Source: Calditrichia bacterium (lineage in GTDB: Bacteria; Calditrichota; Calditrichia; RBG-13-44-9; J075). From it: 21,477 bases of DNA. Position 1 is the stretch's first letter. Each line of letters starts with the position of its first letter. The stretch spans positions 1 through 21,477 of the forward strand of contig JACKAP010000025.1 in the NCBI GenBank assembly GCA_020635015.1, written 5' to 3'. This document shows positions 1 to 7,503 of this stretch, in pieces. The notes beneath the pieces are model-generated. The model was not told where the DNA came from. It saw only the letters and a list, made by a program, of their open reading frames with translations, and made no database searches. Both the position numbers and the translations under genes were made by a program.

Positions 1-611
1 TTATACTCATTGGGATCGCTGCCGCGATAAGTGAGGTCGGCCGGCCAGAGGCATTTGAATAAATTGCCGTCATTGTTTCCATAGCGGTTATCTACAAAAT
101 TTTCATCGACATGCTCCACACTGATATACAGGCCGTAATAATCGCCGTTGATGTAGACTTCCACATGATTGGAGCGGGATGCCGGCACCAGTGCTTTCCG
201 GAATATATCCCAGCTGATCTTGGAGCGGATGATCGCGGGATCGTTATGCTCCCCGTTCAAATTGAGCTTCTCGAATCCGTAGAACTTTCGTCCCGGAAAG
301 AAGGTATTGAAGGAGACTTTGAAGGATTTCTTGGCGGAATAACGCGAGGTGTTGCCGCGCAGGCGGAAGCCGATCGAGTCGACCGTATCCTGCACCGTGC
401 TGTGCTGGAAGACGAAAGTGGCGGGATATTCGTGATCGCTTTCCACATCATTGTAGATCATTTCCAGGGAATCCGGATCGATCGTGATATAGACTTTGGG
501 AATGCCCTGGTCGTTATACACCGGCCCGTTTTCCGGAAAATTGGGCTGGGAATGTAGTGATGATATCGCAGCGATCAAAAACAGAACGCCGGTCAGGTTG
601 CGGAACTTCAT
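1..611 (-). CDS. CotH-like secreted protein, N-terminal part (cut by left window edge)
   Basis: Reading leftward from ATG at 609-611 gives 203 codons without a stop, so the gene continues beyond the window. The start is preceded by GAGG about 11 bases upstream. The N-terminus (MKFRNLTGVLFLIAAISSLH) is a signal peptide. The mature part has features of the CotH kinase family: a strand reading PKVYITID, then GFRLRGNTS followed by KKSFKVSFN, then NLNGEHNDPAIIRSKISW, and NHVEVYINGDYYGLYISVEHVDENF, written here as separate segments. Bacillus CotH is an atypical secreted kinase of spore-coat proteins; bacterial relatives outside Firmicutes are mostly exported, cell-surface proteins of unknown substrate. 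The catalytic C-lobe lies outside the window, so activity cannot be judged. It follows the TRAP genes on the same strand, separated by a repeat hairpin. Confidence 0.8.
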   Translation of the reverse strand, partial: MKFRNLTGVLFLIAAISSLHSQPNFPENGPVYNDQGIPKVYITIDPDSLEMIYNDVESDHEYPATFVFQHSTVQDTVDSIGFRLRGNTSRYSAKKSFKVSFNTFFPGRKFYGFEKLNLNGEHNDPAIIRSKISWDIFRKALVPASRSNHVEVYINGDYYGLYISVEHVDENFVDNRYGNNDGNLFKCLWPADLTYRGSDPNEY

Positions 612-635
612 TTTATATATACCTCGTAGCTTTTT

Positions 636-752
636 GAAGGATAAAGGATAAAAGATAAAGGATAAAGGATAAAGGATAAAGGATAAAGGATGAAGGATAA
701 AGTGGTGAACATCTTTTTACTTTCACCTTTATCCTTTCACCTTCATCCTTTT
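636..752. repeat. Heptamer tandem repeat AAAGGAT with inverted partner (hairpin)
   Basis: Nine consecutive 7-base units of the form RAARGAT occupy 636-698. After a short spacer, 720-750 holds the reverse complement of a second heptamer tract whose units read AAGGATG, AAGGTGA, AAGGATA, AAGGTGA. Both arms keep period 7 and can pair imperfectly into a hairpin. It lies between the dctM stop and the cotH-like start. It is not followed by a clear T-run on the transcribed strand, so calling it a terminator is uncertain. Confidence 0.85.
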
Positions 753-759
753 TTATATC

Positions 760-2040
760 TCACTTCGCCACCAGCAGATCCACCAGCCAGAGGCTGAGTT
801 CCGGAATATAGGTGATAAATATCAGGGAAATCAGCAAAATGATCAGGAAGGGCACCGAGGCGGCATACAACTTCACGATCGGTTTCTCGAAGCGGAAGCT
901 GGCGATGAACAGGTTCATCCCCACCGGTGGGGTGGTGTAGCCGATCCCCAGGTTGGCCAGGAAAATGATCCCCAGGTGCACCGGATCGACCCCGAAATTT
1001 TCGGCGATAGGAATGATCAGGGGCACGATTACCAGGATGGCGGAGAAGATGTCCATCAGGGCGCCGACGATCAGCAGGAAGATGTTCAGGGTGGCCAGGA
1101 AGAGCAGCTTGCTCTCGATAAACTGCTTCATGAAGCCGAGGATCGCCATGGGGATCTCGGCATCGATCATATAATTGGCCATGCCCAGGGCCGCGCCGAG
1201 GATCACCAGGATGCCGCCTACCAGCACCATGCTGTCACGCATCACCCGGGGCAGGTCGCTCATGATTTTGATATCGCGGTAGATGAACACCTCCACGATC
1301 AGCACATAGAAGGCGGTCACCGCCGCCGCTTCGGTGGCGGTAAAGAATCCGCCGTAGATGCCCACCAGGATGATCAGGGGGAGGGGCAATTCCCAGATCG
1401 CCTCCCGGGTGGCTTTGAGGGCGGACTTGATGTTGAAAGGGGTGGTGGGCAGTTTCTGGTCTTTCACCATGTAGACGCTGTAGATCGAGAGCAGCACGAT
1501 CATCAGCAGCCCCGGCAGCAGGCCGGCGACAAACAGTTTGTCGATGCTGACCTCGCTGATCAGCCCGTAAACGATGATCGGCAGGCTGGGGGGGAAGAGC
1601 ATGCCGAGATTGCCGGAAGAAGTCAGCAGGCCGAGGGAGAATTTGTCGGGATAATTTTCTTCCAGCAGGATCGGGTAGAGCAGGCCGCCCAGGGCGATGA
1701 TGGTGACGCCGGAGGCGCCGGTCAGGGCGGTGAAGATGGCGCAGGCCACCAGGGTGACGATCGACAGCCCGCCGGGAATCCAGCCGAAGAAGGCCCGGGA
1801 AAAGTTGATCAGGCGGGTGGGCGCCTTGCTCTCCGCCAGCAGGTAGCCGGCGAAGGTGAAGAGGGGGATCGCCAGCAGGATCGGCTGGCTGGCCAGGCGG
1901 TAGAGCTCGATGATCACCACCGTCAGCTCAATGTCGGCGAAATAAAACGCCAGCAGGGCGATGGCGCTGATGATCGCAAACAGCGGGGTGCCGAAGAGCG
2001 CCAGCAGCAACAGGATAAGTCCGAGGATGAAGGTTGTCAT
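760..2040 (-). CDS. dctM: TRAP transporter large membrane subunit (DctM family)
   Basis: A 426-residue, almost entirely hydrophobic protein, the usual length for the 12-TM-type DctM subunit that forms the Na+-driven transport channel of tripartite ATP-independent periplasmic transporters. Family segments visible are TGASGVTIIALGGLLYP near residue 110, SSGNLGMLFPPSLPIIVYG near 145-165 and a C-terminal TPPVGMNLF. The start overlaps the dctQ stop by four bases (ATGA), so the two membrane subunits are translationally coupled. With the upstream binding protein and TatT lipoprotein it forms one transport system in the inner membrane. The substrate cannot be read from this subunit. There is no Q-M fusion, unlike the arrangement known in Treponema pallidum. 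Confidence 0.95.
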   Translation of the reverse strand: MTTFILGLILLLLALFGTPLFAIISAIALLAFYFADIELTVVIIELYRLASQPILLAIPLFTFAGYLLAESKAPTRLINFSRAFFGWIPGGLSIVTLVACAIFTALTGASGVTIIALGGLLYPILLEENYPDKFSLGLLTSSGNLGMLFPPSLPIIVYGLISEVSIDKLFVAGLLPGLLMIVLLSIYSVYMVKDQKLPTTPFNIKSALKATREAIWELPLPLIILVGIYGGFFTATEAAAVTAFYVLIVEVFIYRDIKIMSDLPRVMRDSMVLVGGILVILGAALGMANYMIDAEIPMAILGFMKQFIESKLLFLATLNIFLLIVGALMDIFSAILVIVPLIIPIAENFGVDPVHLGIIFLANLGIGYTTPPVGMNLFIASFRFEKPIVKLYAASVPFLIILLISLIFITYIPELSLWLVDLLVAK

Positions 2041-2540
2041 GATGTCGCCGACCCGAAAATAAGATTCAGACGTTCAAGAATTTTTAGGAAAAAGCGGAAT
2101 GCGATCAGGGCAAAGCCCAGGGGGATGATCAACTGAAAGGGCCAGGCCGGGATATCGTTGAAAAGAATGGTGTTTGCTTCGATCTCGTAGCCCAGGAACA
2201 TGTATCCGGCATTGGCCAACACCACGCAGATGAACAGGGTGACGGCATCCACCACCAGCTTGACATAGGGCAGGGAGCGTTCAGGCACCAGGCGACTGAG
2301 AGCGTCGATGCTGATGTGTTTCTCATCGCGGGTGGCCAGGGAGGCGCCGATGAAGCCGACCCACAGCACCAGGTGGCGCAGGAAGATATCCGCCCACAGC
2401 AGCCCCGCATCAAAATTGCGCAGGATGACCTGCAGGAAGGACATCAGCACCATCACCGCCACCAGCACGATGATCAGGGTGTTCTCAAAAAAAGCCAGGG
2501 ATTTGTCGATGATCCGTAGAAGTTTGCTCATATTACTCAT
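2037..2540 (-). CDS. dctQ: TRAP transporter small membrane subunit (DctQ family)
   Basis: Up to 167 residues with four predicted membrane segments (roughly 20-40, 50-68, 92-112 and 135-155). The loop after the second segment reads TRDEKHISIDAL, matching the family pattern of a charged stretch followed by xHIxxDxL. DctQ is the 4-TM partner that holds the DctM channel and docks the binding protein. Two in-frame ATGs exist. The second, starting at 2531, has AAGG at about ten bases and is the better start; the first leaves AAGG only one base away. The gene is separated from the upstream binding-protein gene by a 144-base gap that contains a foldback repeat, and its stop overlaps the dctM start. 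Confidence 0.9.
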   Translation of the reverse strand: MSNMSKLLRIIDKSLAFFENTLIIVLVAVMVLMSFLQVILRNFDAGLLWADIFLRHLVLWVGFIGASLATRDEKHISIDALSRLVPERSLPYVKLVVDAVTLFICVVLANAGYMFLGYEIEANTILFNDIPAWPFQLIIPLGFALIAFRFFLKILERLNLIFGSATS

Positions 2541-2571
2541 ACCTTGCGATACGGTTTATTACGTCTCCAAA

Positions 2572-2658
2572 GCGCACAGATTCCTCGGCGTACGCCTTCG
2601 GAATGACCCGGTAGTTGTCATTCCGAGCGAAGCAAAGCGAAGAGAGGAATCTGTGCGC
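2572..2658. repeat. GTCATTCCGAG foldback element inside the TRAP operon
   Basis: The outer arms GCGCACAGATTCCTC (2572-2586) and its reverse complement (2644-2658) match perfectly. Inner arms GGAATGAC (2600-2607) and GTCATTCC (2617-2624) also pair, around a nine-base loop. The middle of each arm (CGAGCGAAGCAAAGCGAAG-like) is partly mismatched. The core GTCATTCCGAGCGAAG is of a type seen as dispersed foldbacks in many environmental genomes. It sits between tatP and dctQ. A transcript in operon direction could form a long hairpin here and stabilise the upstream binding-protein message. Confidence 0.85.
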
Positions 2659-2684
2659 AGAAAAATCTAATGAGATCAAGACAT

Positions 2685-3689
2685 CTACTTGCCGGTCTCC
2701 GCCTTCCCGTTCCGGTACGCTTCCAACGCCCCGGTCACCTGATCCAGCAAAGCCTGGCTGTATAATTTACCCACCAGCGATTGATAAGCCGATTCCGCAG
2801 CAGTATAGAATTCCTTGAGGTTCTCTTTCGGCACTTCCACCATCTGCACCCCGTTGGCTTTCATCAGTTCGATCGACTTCTCGTTGTCCTCCCGCCCCAG
2901 CTTCACCAGGCGGCGCATGTGCTCGCGGCCTTTTTCCACCAGGATTTTCTGGTGTTCGGGCGAAAGCTTGTCGAACATCTTGGTCGAGATGAGCACCGCG
3001 CCGGAGACGTTGGCCAGGGGTACGTTCATCATGGTCTTGATCCGGGTGTGCCACTGCAGCGATACGCAGGGGAGCGGGGGCACGTAGACCGCTTCGATCA
3101 GGTTGGTTTGCAGGGAGGTCAGCACGTCGGTCAAAGACAGCGGGGTGGCGCTGACGCCCAGGGCCTTGAAGGTCGCTTCCGCCAGGGGATCGCCTTCCCA
3201 CATCCACATCTTGGTGCCCTGAAGATCTTTGAGGGTCAGGATCGGCTTCTGGGCGTAGACATAGGCAAAACCGACATCGGCCCAGCCGAGAATGATGAAA
3301 CCGTTCTCCTTGAATTTCTCGGAGAATTCATCATAAAGGGTTGAAGTGATGTAATCAACTTCCTCATAATTGCGGTAGAGCATCGGAAGTTCCAGGATGC
3401 GAATTTCCGGCAAAATCTCGCCCAGCCCCACCCCGGTAAAACCGGCGCTGTGCAACTGCCCGACACGAATCTTACGCAGTACGTCTTTTTCATCCCCCTG
3501 CACCTGGCTGGGGTAGATCTTAAACGTCACTTCGCCGTTGGTTAGCTTTTCCACCTCGTCGGCATATTCGCGCAGCACTTTCAGGTAAGTAGAGCCCTCC
3601 GGCGCCACCGTGGCAAACTTGATCCGCTGGGCATAGGCGCTGGTGAGCAGCAGCAATAAAGTCATTAATGTTGTGATAATATAACGCAC
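2685..3689 (-). CDS. TRAP transporter periplasmic substrate-binding protein, TatP-like (DctP family)
   Basis: 334 residues from a GTG start that has AGGAG eight bases upstream. Signal peptide to about residue 20 (LLLLLTSAYA|QR), then a DctP-family fold: FATVAPEGS at the start, VTFKIYPSQVQGDE near 55, LQGTKMWMW near 156-164, and TSLQTNLIEA near 191-200. In canonical DctP/SiaP proteins the segment LxGxKxR carries the arginine that clamps the carboxylate of the substrate. Here the aligned residue is Trp162. This, together with the TatT lipoprotein gene immediately upstream, points to the TatP(T) branch described in Treponema pallidum, for which non-polar ligands have been proposed. The gaps on both sides hold hairpin repeats. 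Confidence 0.92.
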   Translation of the reverse strand: MRYIITTLMTLLLLLTSAYAQRIKFATVAPEGSTYLKVLREYADEVEKLTNGEVTFKIYPSQVQGDEKDVLRKIRVGQLHSAGFTGVGLGEILPEIRILELPMLYRNYEEVDYITSTLYDEFSEKFKENGFIILGWADVGFAYVYAQKPILTLKDLQGTKMWMWEGDPLAEATFKALGVSATPLSLTDVLTSLQTNLIEAVYVPPLPCVSLQWHTRIKTMMNVPLANVSGAVLISTKMFDKLSPEHQKILVEKGREHMRRLVKLGREDNEKSIELMKANGVQMVEVPKENLKEFYTAAESAYQSLVGKLYSQALLDQVTGALEAYRNGKAETGK

Positions 3690-3726
3690 GATATTTTCTC
3701 CTATGTATTAGTCGTAAAAAATCTTT

Positions 3727-3883
3727 AGATACTGGATGCTGGATACTGGATACTGGATAATGCTGTACAGCGCGAATGCGAAAATCAAGTACAAATTAAC
3801 CTTGTTTTAGCATCGTAATTTACGATCAATAGATAGTTTTTACCAGTTATCCAGCATCCAGTATCCAGCATCCAGCATCCAGC
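3727..3883. repeat. Heptamer repeat RCTGGAT, two inverted arms
   Basis: Left arm 3728-3760 consists of 7-base units (ACTGGAT, GCTGGAT, ACTGGAT, ACTGGAT, then AA). Right arm 3847-3883, read on the other strand, has five units GCTGGAT or ACTGGAT followed by AA. The arms can pair across an 86-base AT-rich spacer. The right arm ends exactly at the tatT stop codon. Variation between units is almost only A/G at the first position. This fills the gap between tatT and tatP, and no other feature is visible there. Confidence 0.85.
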
Positions 3884-4744
3884 TCACAACAAATCATCCT
3901 TCTGCGCCAGCAAGCTCTCCGCCTGGCGCTTGGCCAGGGAGGTCATTAATTCATACCCCGGAAGGATGTCCATCGGTGCGGCCAGCACTTTGTTGAGCAA
4001 GTCGTCGAACAGCGCTTCGTCCAGGGTGCTGACGGCGTAATAGCGGGCATAGTAAACATAGGCGATAAGGAACTTGCCGTCGGTAAGCTCGATCACATGC
4101 TCAAAACTTTCCCGCGCTTTTTCCGGATCACCGCCGAGCATCCGGGGAATGGAGCCGTTGATGCTGCCCCAGAAGAGGTGGGCGCCGCCGAAGAAGAAGC
4201 CTTCATCCAATTCCAGCACCCGGTTCATCATCGCCTTGACCTTGCTGAGGTCGAAGATCGCCTGCGGATCATCCCGGTTGAGATTGACCCATCCCGCCCA
4301 GGCGAAGGCGGTCCAGAACAAGGCCGGCAGGTCGGATTTACCGAGCAGGGGCAGCCGTTTGACAAAATCTTCCTCCCGCGCCGGGATGCCGCCCTTGAAT
4401 GCTTTGGTCATGCCCAAACGCTGAAAGCCGAAATCCCGCGCCCGCAGGTAGATCGCGCTGGCGCGCTCCGGCTCGGTTTCCTCCAGGAATGCCAGGCTGA
4501 AGCTGGCATACCCCTGGGTTAACATCTCCAACAAATTCTTGTTTTTGGGATCGGCGAGGTGAAATCCTTCCAGTAGTTTCAAGTTAGAAGCCACGGCGAT
4601 CTCGGCAATCCCCAGATCCGGTTCGGCATAAAGTGCATCCATCCCGTAGGAGAACAGCCCGCTGGTGGTTTTTAGGGCTATTTTTTGCAGGCTGCAACCG
4701 CTCATCAACAGCAGCGCGCTCAGCAGGAATATCACTCGTCTCAT
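3884..4744 (-). CDS. tatT: TRAP-associated lipoprotein TatT (TPR protein)
   Basis: About 286 residues. The N-terminus MRRVIFLLSALLLMSGC is a lipoprotein signal with lipobox LMSGC (Cys17), so the protein is lipid-anchored in the periplasm. The start at 4744 is chosen because AGAGG lies eight bases upstream; an ATG two codons earlier (4750) would sit too close. The mature protein is helical with poorly conserved TPR-like repeats (for example ALGYASFSLAFLEETEPERA-type pairs and DPEKARESFEHVIEL near 210) and ends in LAKRQAESLLAQKDDLL. It matches the TAtT component family: in Treponema pallidum a trimeric TPR lipoprotein that binds the TRAP substrate-binding protein. It heads the tatT-tatP-dctQ-dctM block on the minus strand. 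Confidence 0.88.
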   Translation of the reverse strand: MRRVIFLLSALLLMSGCSLQKIALKTTSGLFSYGMDALYAEPDLGIAEIAVASNLKLLEGFHLADPKNKNLLEMLTQGYASFSLAFLEETEPERASAIYLRARDFGFQRLGMTKAFKGGIPAREEDFVKRLPLLGKSDLPALFWTAFAWAGWVNLNRDDPQAIFDLSKVKAMMNRVLELDEGFFFGGAHLFWGSINGSIPRMLGGDPEKARESFEHVIELTDGKFLIAYVYYARYYAVSTLDEALFDDLLNKVLAAPMDILPGYELMTSLAKRQAESLLAQKDDLL

Positions 4745-4821
4745 GATCATCGCCTCTTCATTTGCATCGCGGGCACAATATCTTAAAATCCCATACCTTA
4801 AGCAAGTATAAAAGCAGATTC

Positions 4822-4877
4822 GACTGGATACTGGATGCCGGAGGCTGGATAAAACCTCCAGCCTCCGGCATCCAGTA
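4822..4877. repeat. Perfect 21-bp hairpin related to the CTGGAT heptamer family
   Basis: Left arm 4829-4849 and right arm 4857-4877 are exact reverse complements, separated by seven bases. The arm begins TACTGGATGCCGGAGGCTGG, and a further ACTGGAT unit precedes it at 4823. It is therefore a variant of the repeat at 3727-3883 in which one unit is GC-rich. There is no T-run on either side, so it does not look like an intrinsic terminator. Confidence 0.85.
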
Positions 4878-4916
4878 CCGTGTAATACTTAACCATCAAA
4901 ATCTATGCCAGTTTCG

Positions 4917-4946
4917 AATTCGTAAATATTCGTGTTTATTCGTGGC
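4917..4946. repeat. Triple ATTCGT repeat, period 10
   Basis: ATTCGT occurs at 4918, 4928 and 4938, each followed by four variable bases (AAAT, GTTT, GGCT). No inverted partner is found nearby. It resembles the dispersed ATTCGTGxxx repeats common between genes in many environmental genomes. Confidence 0.6.
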
Positions 4947-5116
4947 TTAGTAAAGCAGATACCGCTTTTTTCCGCCGGAATTTGCTGCCGTTTCGACAAA
5001 CTTGACGCCCCTGCATCGACATTTGCGGCGTGCGCCAATGGCTCGGGCTGTATAAATTTAAGCTTTCTTTACCTTCATTTTGTGAATAACTTTGGCCGCG
5101 GAAATCAGTTAAACAG

Positions 5117-7354
5117 ATGATTTGGAAAAATATGGCCTTGAATATATCCCAAGACTTAAATGAAGTGCAATATAAAGCCGCAACCTATTTCAAAGGCCCG
5201 GTGCTGATCCTGGCCGGGGCGGGCAGCGGCAAGACCCGGGTGCTGACCTACAAGATCGGCTACATGCTGGAAAAAGGGATCGTGCGGCCCTATGAGGTGC
5301 TGGCGGTAACCTTCACCAACAAGGCGGCCCGGGAGATGAAGCAGCGGGTGGAGCAGTTGATCAAAAACCCGGTCGACGGGATGTGGATCGGCACCTTCCA
5401 TTCGATCTGCGCCCGGATCCTGCGCATCGAGGCCGATCATATCGGCTATGACCGCAATTTCACGATTTATGATGTCGACGACCAGTTGCGGCTGCTGCAG
5501 CAGATCATGAACGGGATGGGGATTGTCGATCAGAAGCTGAAGCCGCGCGGGGTGCAGTATGTGATCAGCGAGAGCAAGAATAAGCTGGTCAGCCCGGCCC
5601 GATTCCAGGAGAGCGCCGCCAGCCATGCCGACCGCGCCATCGCCCGGATCTATATCGCCTATGAACAGGCCCTGCGCCGCAACAACGCCTTCGATTTTGA
5701 CGATCTGCTGATCAAGCCGCTCGACCTCTTCACCCGCGAGAAAACCATTCTGGAGAAGTATCAGCAAAAATTCAAATACGTGCTGGTGGATGAGTATCAG
5801 GACACCAACAAGGCCCAGTATTATCTGATCAAGCAGCTCTCTTCCGGCCATCGCCAGGTGTGCGTGGTGGGGGATGAAGATCAGAGCATCTATCGCTGGC
5901 GCGGGGCCGATATCGAAAATATTCTCAGCTTCGAGAAGGATTATCCCGATTGCGAGGTCTTCCGCCTGGAGCAGAACTACCGGTCCACTCAGAACATCCT
6001 CGATGCCGCCAACGCGGTGGTGGCGAACAATGAAAAGCGCCTGGGCAAGAATCTCTGGAGCCAGAAAGACAGCGGGGCGCAGCTCCGGGTATACGGCACG
6101 GTGGATGAAGCGGCGGAGGCTGCCCAGGTGCTGGAAATCATCAACCGGGAGATGTTCGAGAAACGCCTTTCTTATAACGATTTTGCGGTGCTCTACCGCA
6201 CCAATGCCCAGTCGCGAGCCCTGGAAGACCGGTTGCGCCGGGGGCAGATTCCCTATAATATCGTCGGCGGCACCCGCTTTTATGACCGCAAAGAGGTGAA
6301 GGATGTGCTGGCGTACCTGCGGGTGCTGGTCAATCCGCGTGATTCGGTGGCGCTGGGACGGATCGTCAATTATCCCACCCGGGGGCTGGGCAATGTGACG
6401 CTGCAGAAGGTCGAGAATTATGCACAGGAGGAACAGATCGGCTTTTACGATGCCCTGTGCGCTGCCGATCGGATCGATGCCCTTTCCGATGCCGTTCGCG
6501 GGCGGATCAAGACATTCGTGGATGATCTGGAAGCATTCCGCCGCCGCCTGCCGGAAAGCAATGCTTTCGAGATTGCGACTGAGCTGGTGGGGCATTTTGG
6601 GCTTCGCCGGGAATACACGCTCAGCACGCTGCCGGAAGATGAAGCCCGCCTGGAAAACATCAACGAATTGCTCAACAGCATCGCCGCCTTTACAGAGAGC
6701 GCGGTGCCGGAAGAGGCGACGCTGGAGAAATATTTGGAGGATGTGGCGCTGTTGACCGATATCGACCGCTGGGACCCGAATTTCAGCGCGGTGACCCTGA
6801 TGACCCTGCACAGCGCCAAGGGGCTGGAATTTCCGGTGGTGATGATCTGCGGCCTGGAAGACGGGCTGTTCCCGCTGTTTCGCAGCCTGAACGATCCCGA
6901 CGACCTGGAAGAGGAGCGGCGGCTGTTTTATGTGGGTATGACCCGGGCGGAAGAGAGTCTCTACCTGCTTTGGGCCCGGCAGCGCCGGCGCTTTACCGGC
7001 CGGGAATCGGGGATGACCTTCCGCAGCATCGTCTCGCGCTTTCTTTCGGAAATACCGGATCGCTATAAAGATGAAGAGAATCAAAACAGCTATGGCGGCT
7101 ACCGCATGGCCGGGTCGGCAAGCCGCAAGCCCGCCGCGAAACGGCCGCCGCGGGAACTGACCTATACGCCGGATCTTTCCGGCAGTTCCGGGTTTAATAT
7201 CGGCGACTGGGTGGAGCACGAGCAGTTTGGCAAGGGGCAGGTGCTGGGGGTGGAAAAGAGCAGCGCCGGCACCAAGCTGACCATCCTTTTCGGCCCGGGA
7301 AAGCTGAAGAAGCTGATTTCGGAATATGCCAATCTGACGATTGTGGAAGAGTAA
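5117..7354 (+). CDS. pcrA: UvrD/PcrA-type superfamily 1A DNA helicase
   Basis: 745 residues, the normal size for PcrA/UvrD 3'-5' helicases acting in excision repair, replication restart and removal of stalled RNA polymerase. SF1 motifs occur in order: LILAGAGSGKTRVL (Walker A, 34-40), FTNKAAREMKQRV, GTFHSICARILR, YVLVDEYQDTNKAQY (Walker B), VVGDEDQSIYRWRGAD, LEQNYRSTQNILDAAN, TLHSAKGLEFPVVMICGLE and RRLFYVGMTRAEESL. After a low-complexity linker the C-terminus has GDWVEHEQFGKGQVLGVEK, the Tudor-like domain that in PcrA binds RNA polymerase. This favours PcrA/UvrD over Rep. The start is uncertain: ATG at 5132 (MALNISQ) has a nearby GGA, whereas 5117 has no visible ribosome site. It appears to be transcribed alone. 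Confidence 0.95.
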   Translation: MIWKNMALNISQDLNEVQYKAATYFKGPVLILAGAGSGKTRVLTYKIGYMLEKGIVRPYEVLAVTFTNKAAREMKQRVEQLIKNPVDGMWIGTFHSICARILRIEADHIGYDRNFTIYDVDDQLRLLQQIMNGMGIVDQKLKPRGVQYVISESKNKLVSPARFQESAASHADRAIARIYIAYEQALRRNNAFDFDDLLIKPLDLFTREKTILEKYQQKFKYVLVDEYQDTNKAQYYLIKQLSSGHRQVCVVGDEDQSIYRWRGADIENILSFEKDYPDCEVFRLEQNYRSTQNILDAANAVVANNEKRLGKNLWSQKDSGAQLRVYGTVDEAAEAAQVLEIINREMFEKRLSYNDFAVLYRTNAQSRALEDRLRRGQIPYNIVGGTRFYDRKEVKDVLAYLRVLVNPRDSVALGRIVNYPTRGLGNVTLQKVENYAQEEQIGFYDALCAADRIDALSDAVRGRIKTFVDDLEAFRRRLPESNAFEIATELVGHFGLRREYTLSTLPEDEARLENINELLNSIAAFTESAVPEEATLEKYLEDVALLTDIDRWDPNFSAVTLMTLHSAKGLEFPVVMICGLEDGLFPLFRSLNDPDDLEEERRLFYVGMTRAEESLYLLWARQRRRFTGRESGMTFRSIVSRFLSEIPDRYKDEENQNSYGGYRMAGSASRKPAAKRPPRELTYTPDLSGSSGFNIGDWVEHEQFGKGQVLGVEKSSAGTKLTILFGPGKLKKLISEYANLTIVEE

Positions 7355-7363
7355 AGATTTATT

Positions 7364-7393
7364 GCCACAGAGACACGGAGAACACAGAGATGG
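7364..7393. repeat. CACAGAGA-type short tandem repeat
   Basis: Just after the helicase stop, CACAGAGA, CACGGAGAA and CACAGAGA follow one another with period 8-9. No inverted partner is seen, so it is a single arm. The following bases to 7503 are AT-rich and hold nothing I can identify, apart from poly-T runs at 7446-7451 and 7461-7469 that could help transcription end. Confidence 0.55.
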
Positions 7394-7503
7394 TTGAACC
7401 GCTAATAGCCGATATTCTCTAAGTAGTGCATTATCTCAAAACTTTATTTTTTGGGCAAAGTTTTTTTTTGACTGACTAAAATTGAATGGGCAATAAGGCA
7501 AAC

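Larger units (their letters stand above)
4751..5116. other. Divergent intergenic region between tatT and pcrA
   Basis: 366 bases without a convincing gene. It must hold the promoters of the leftward TRAP block and the rightward helicase gene, but I could not fix a -35/-10 pair with proper spacing on either side. TATAAA at 5051 and TTGACG near 5000 are too far apart to be one promoter. It contains a 21-bp perfect hairpin (4829-4877) and a triple ATTCGT repeat (4918-4943), listed separately. The short open frame across 4932-5120 has no recognisable content. Confidence 0.6.

Noticed and set aside
111..557. 148-residue plus-strand frame in the left edge region
   Set aside because: The minus strand reads as a CotH-like protein with signal peptide and family motifs, so this is a shadow.
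636..698. Possible CRISPR array from repeated units
   Set aside because: Units are 7 bases in direct contact with no spacers, so it is a simple tandem repeat; no cas genes are present.
976..2136. 386-residue open frame on the plus strand opposite dctM
   Set aside because: It is antisense to a clear membrane protein, with a His/Asp/Gln-rich composition typical of a GC-rich shadow frame, no domain and no ribosome site.
4829..4877. Perfect hairpin as intrinsic terminator
   Set aside because: No T-run follows on either strand, and it lies between divergent gene starts where a terminator is not expected.
4999..5056. TTGACG near 5000 and TATAAA at 5051 as a sigma-70 promoter for pcrA
   Set aside because: The spacing is about 45 bases rather than 16-18, so they cannot belong to one promoter.
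4932..5120. Small open frame between tatT and the helicase
   Set aside because: It begins inside the ATTCGT repeat, has no ribosome site or family resemblance, and overlaps the helicase start.
5156..7219. 687-residue open frame opposite the helicase gene
   Set aside because: Every SF1 motif is encoded on the other strand. The antisense product is a low-complexity His/Ala/Gly-rich shadow with no recognisable family.
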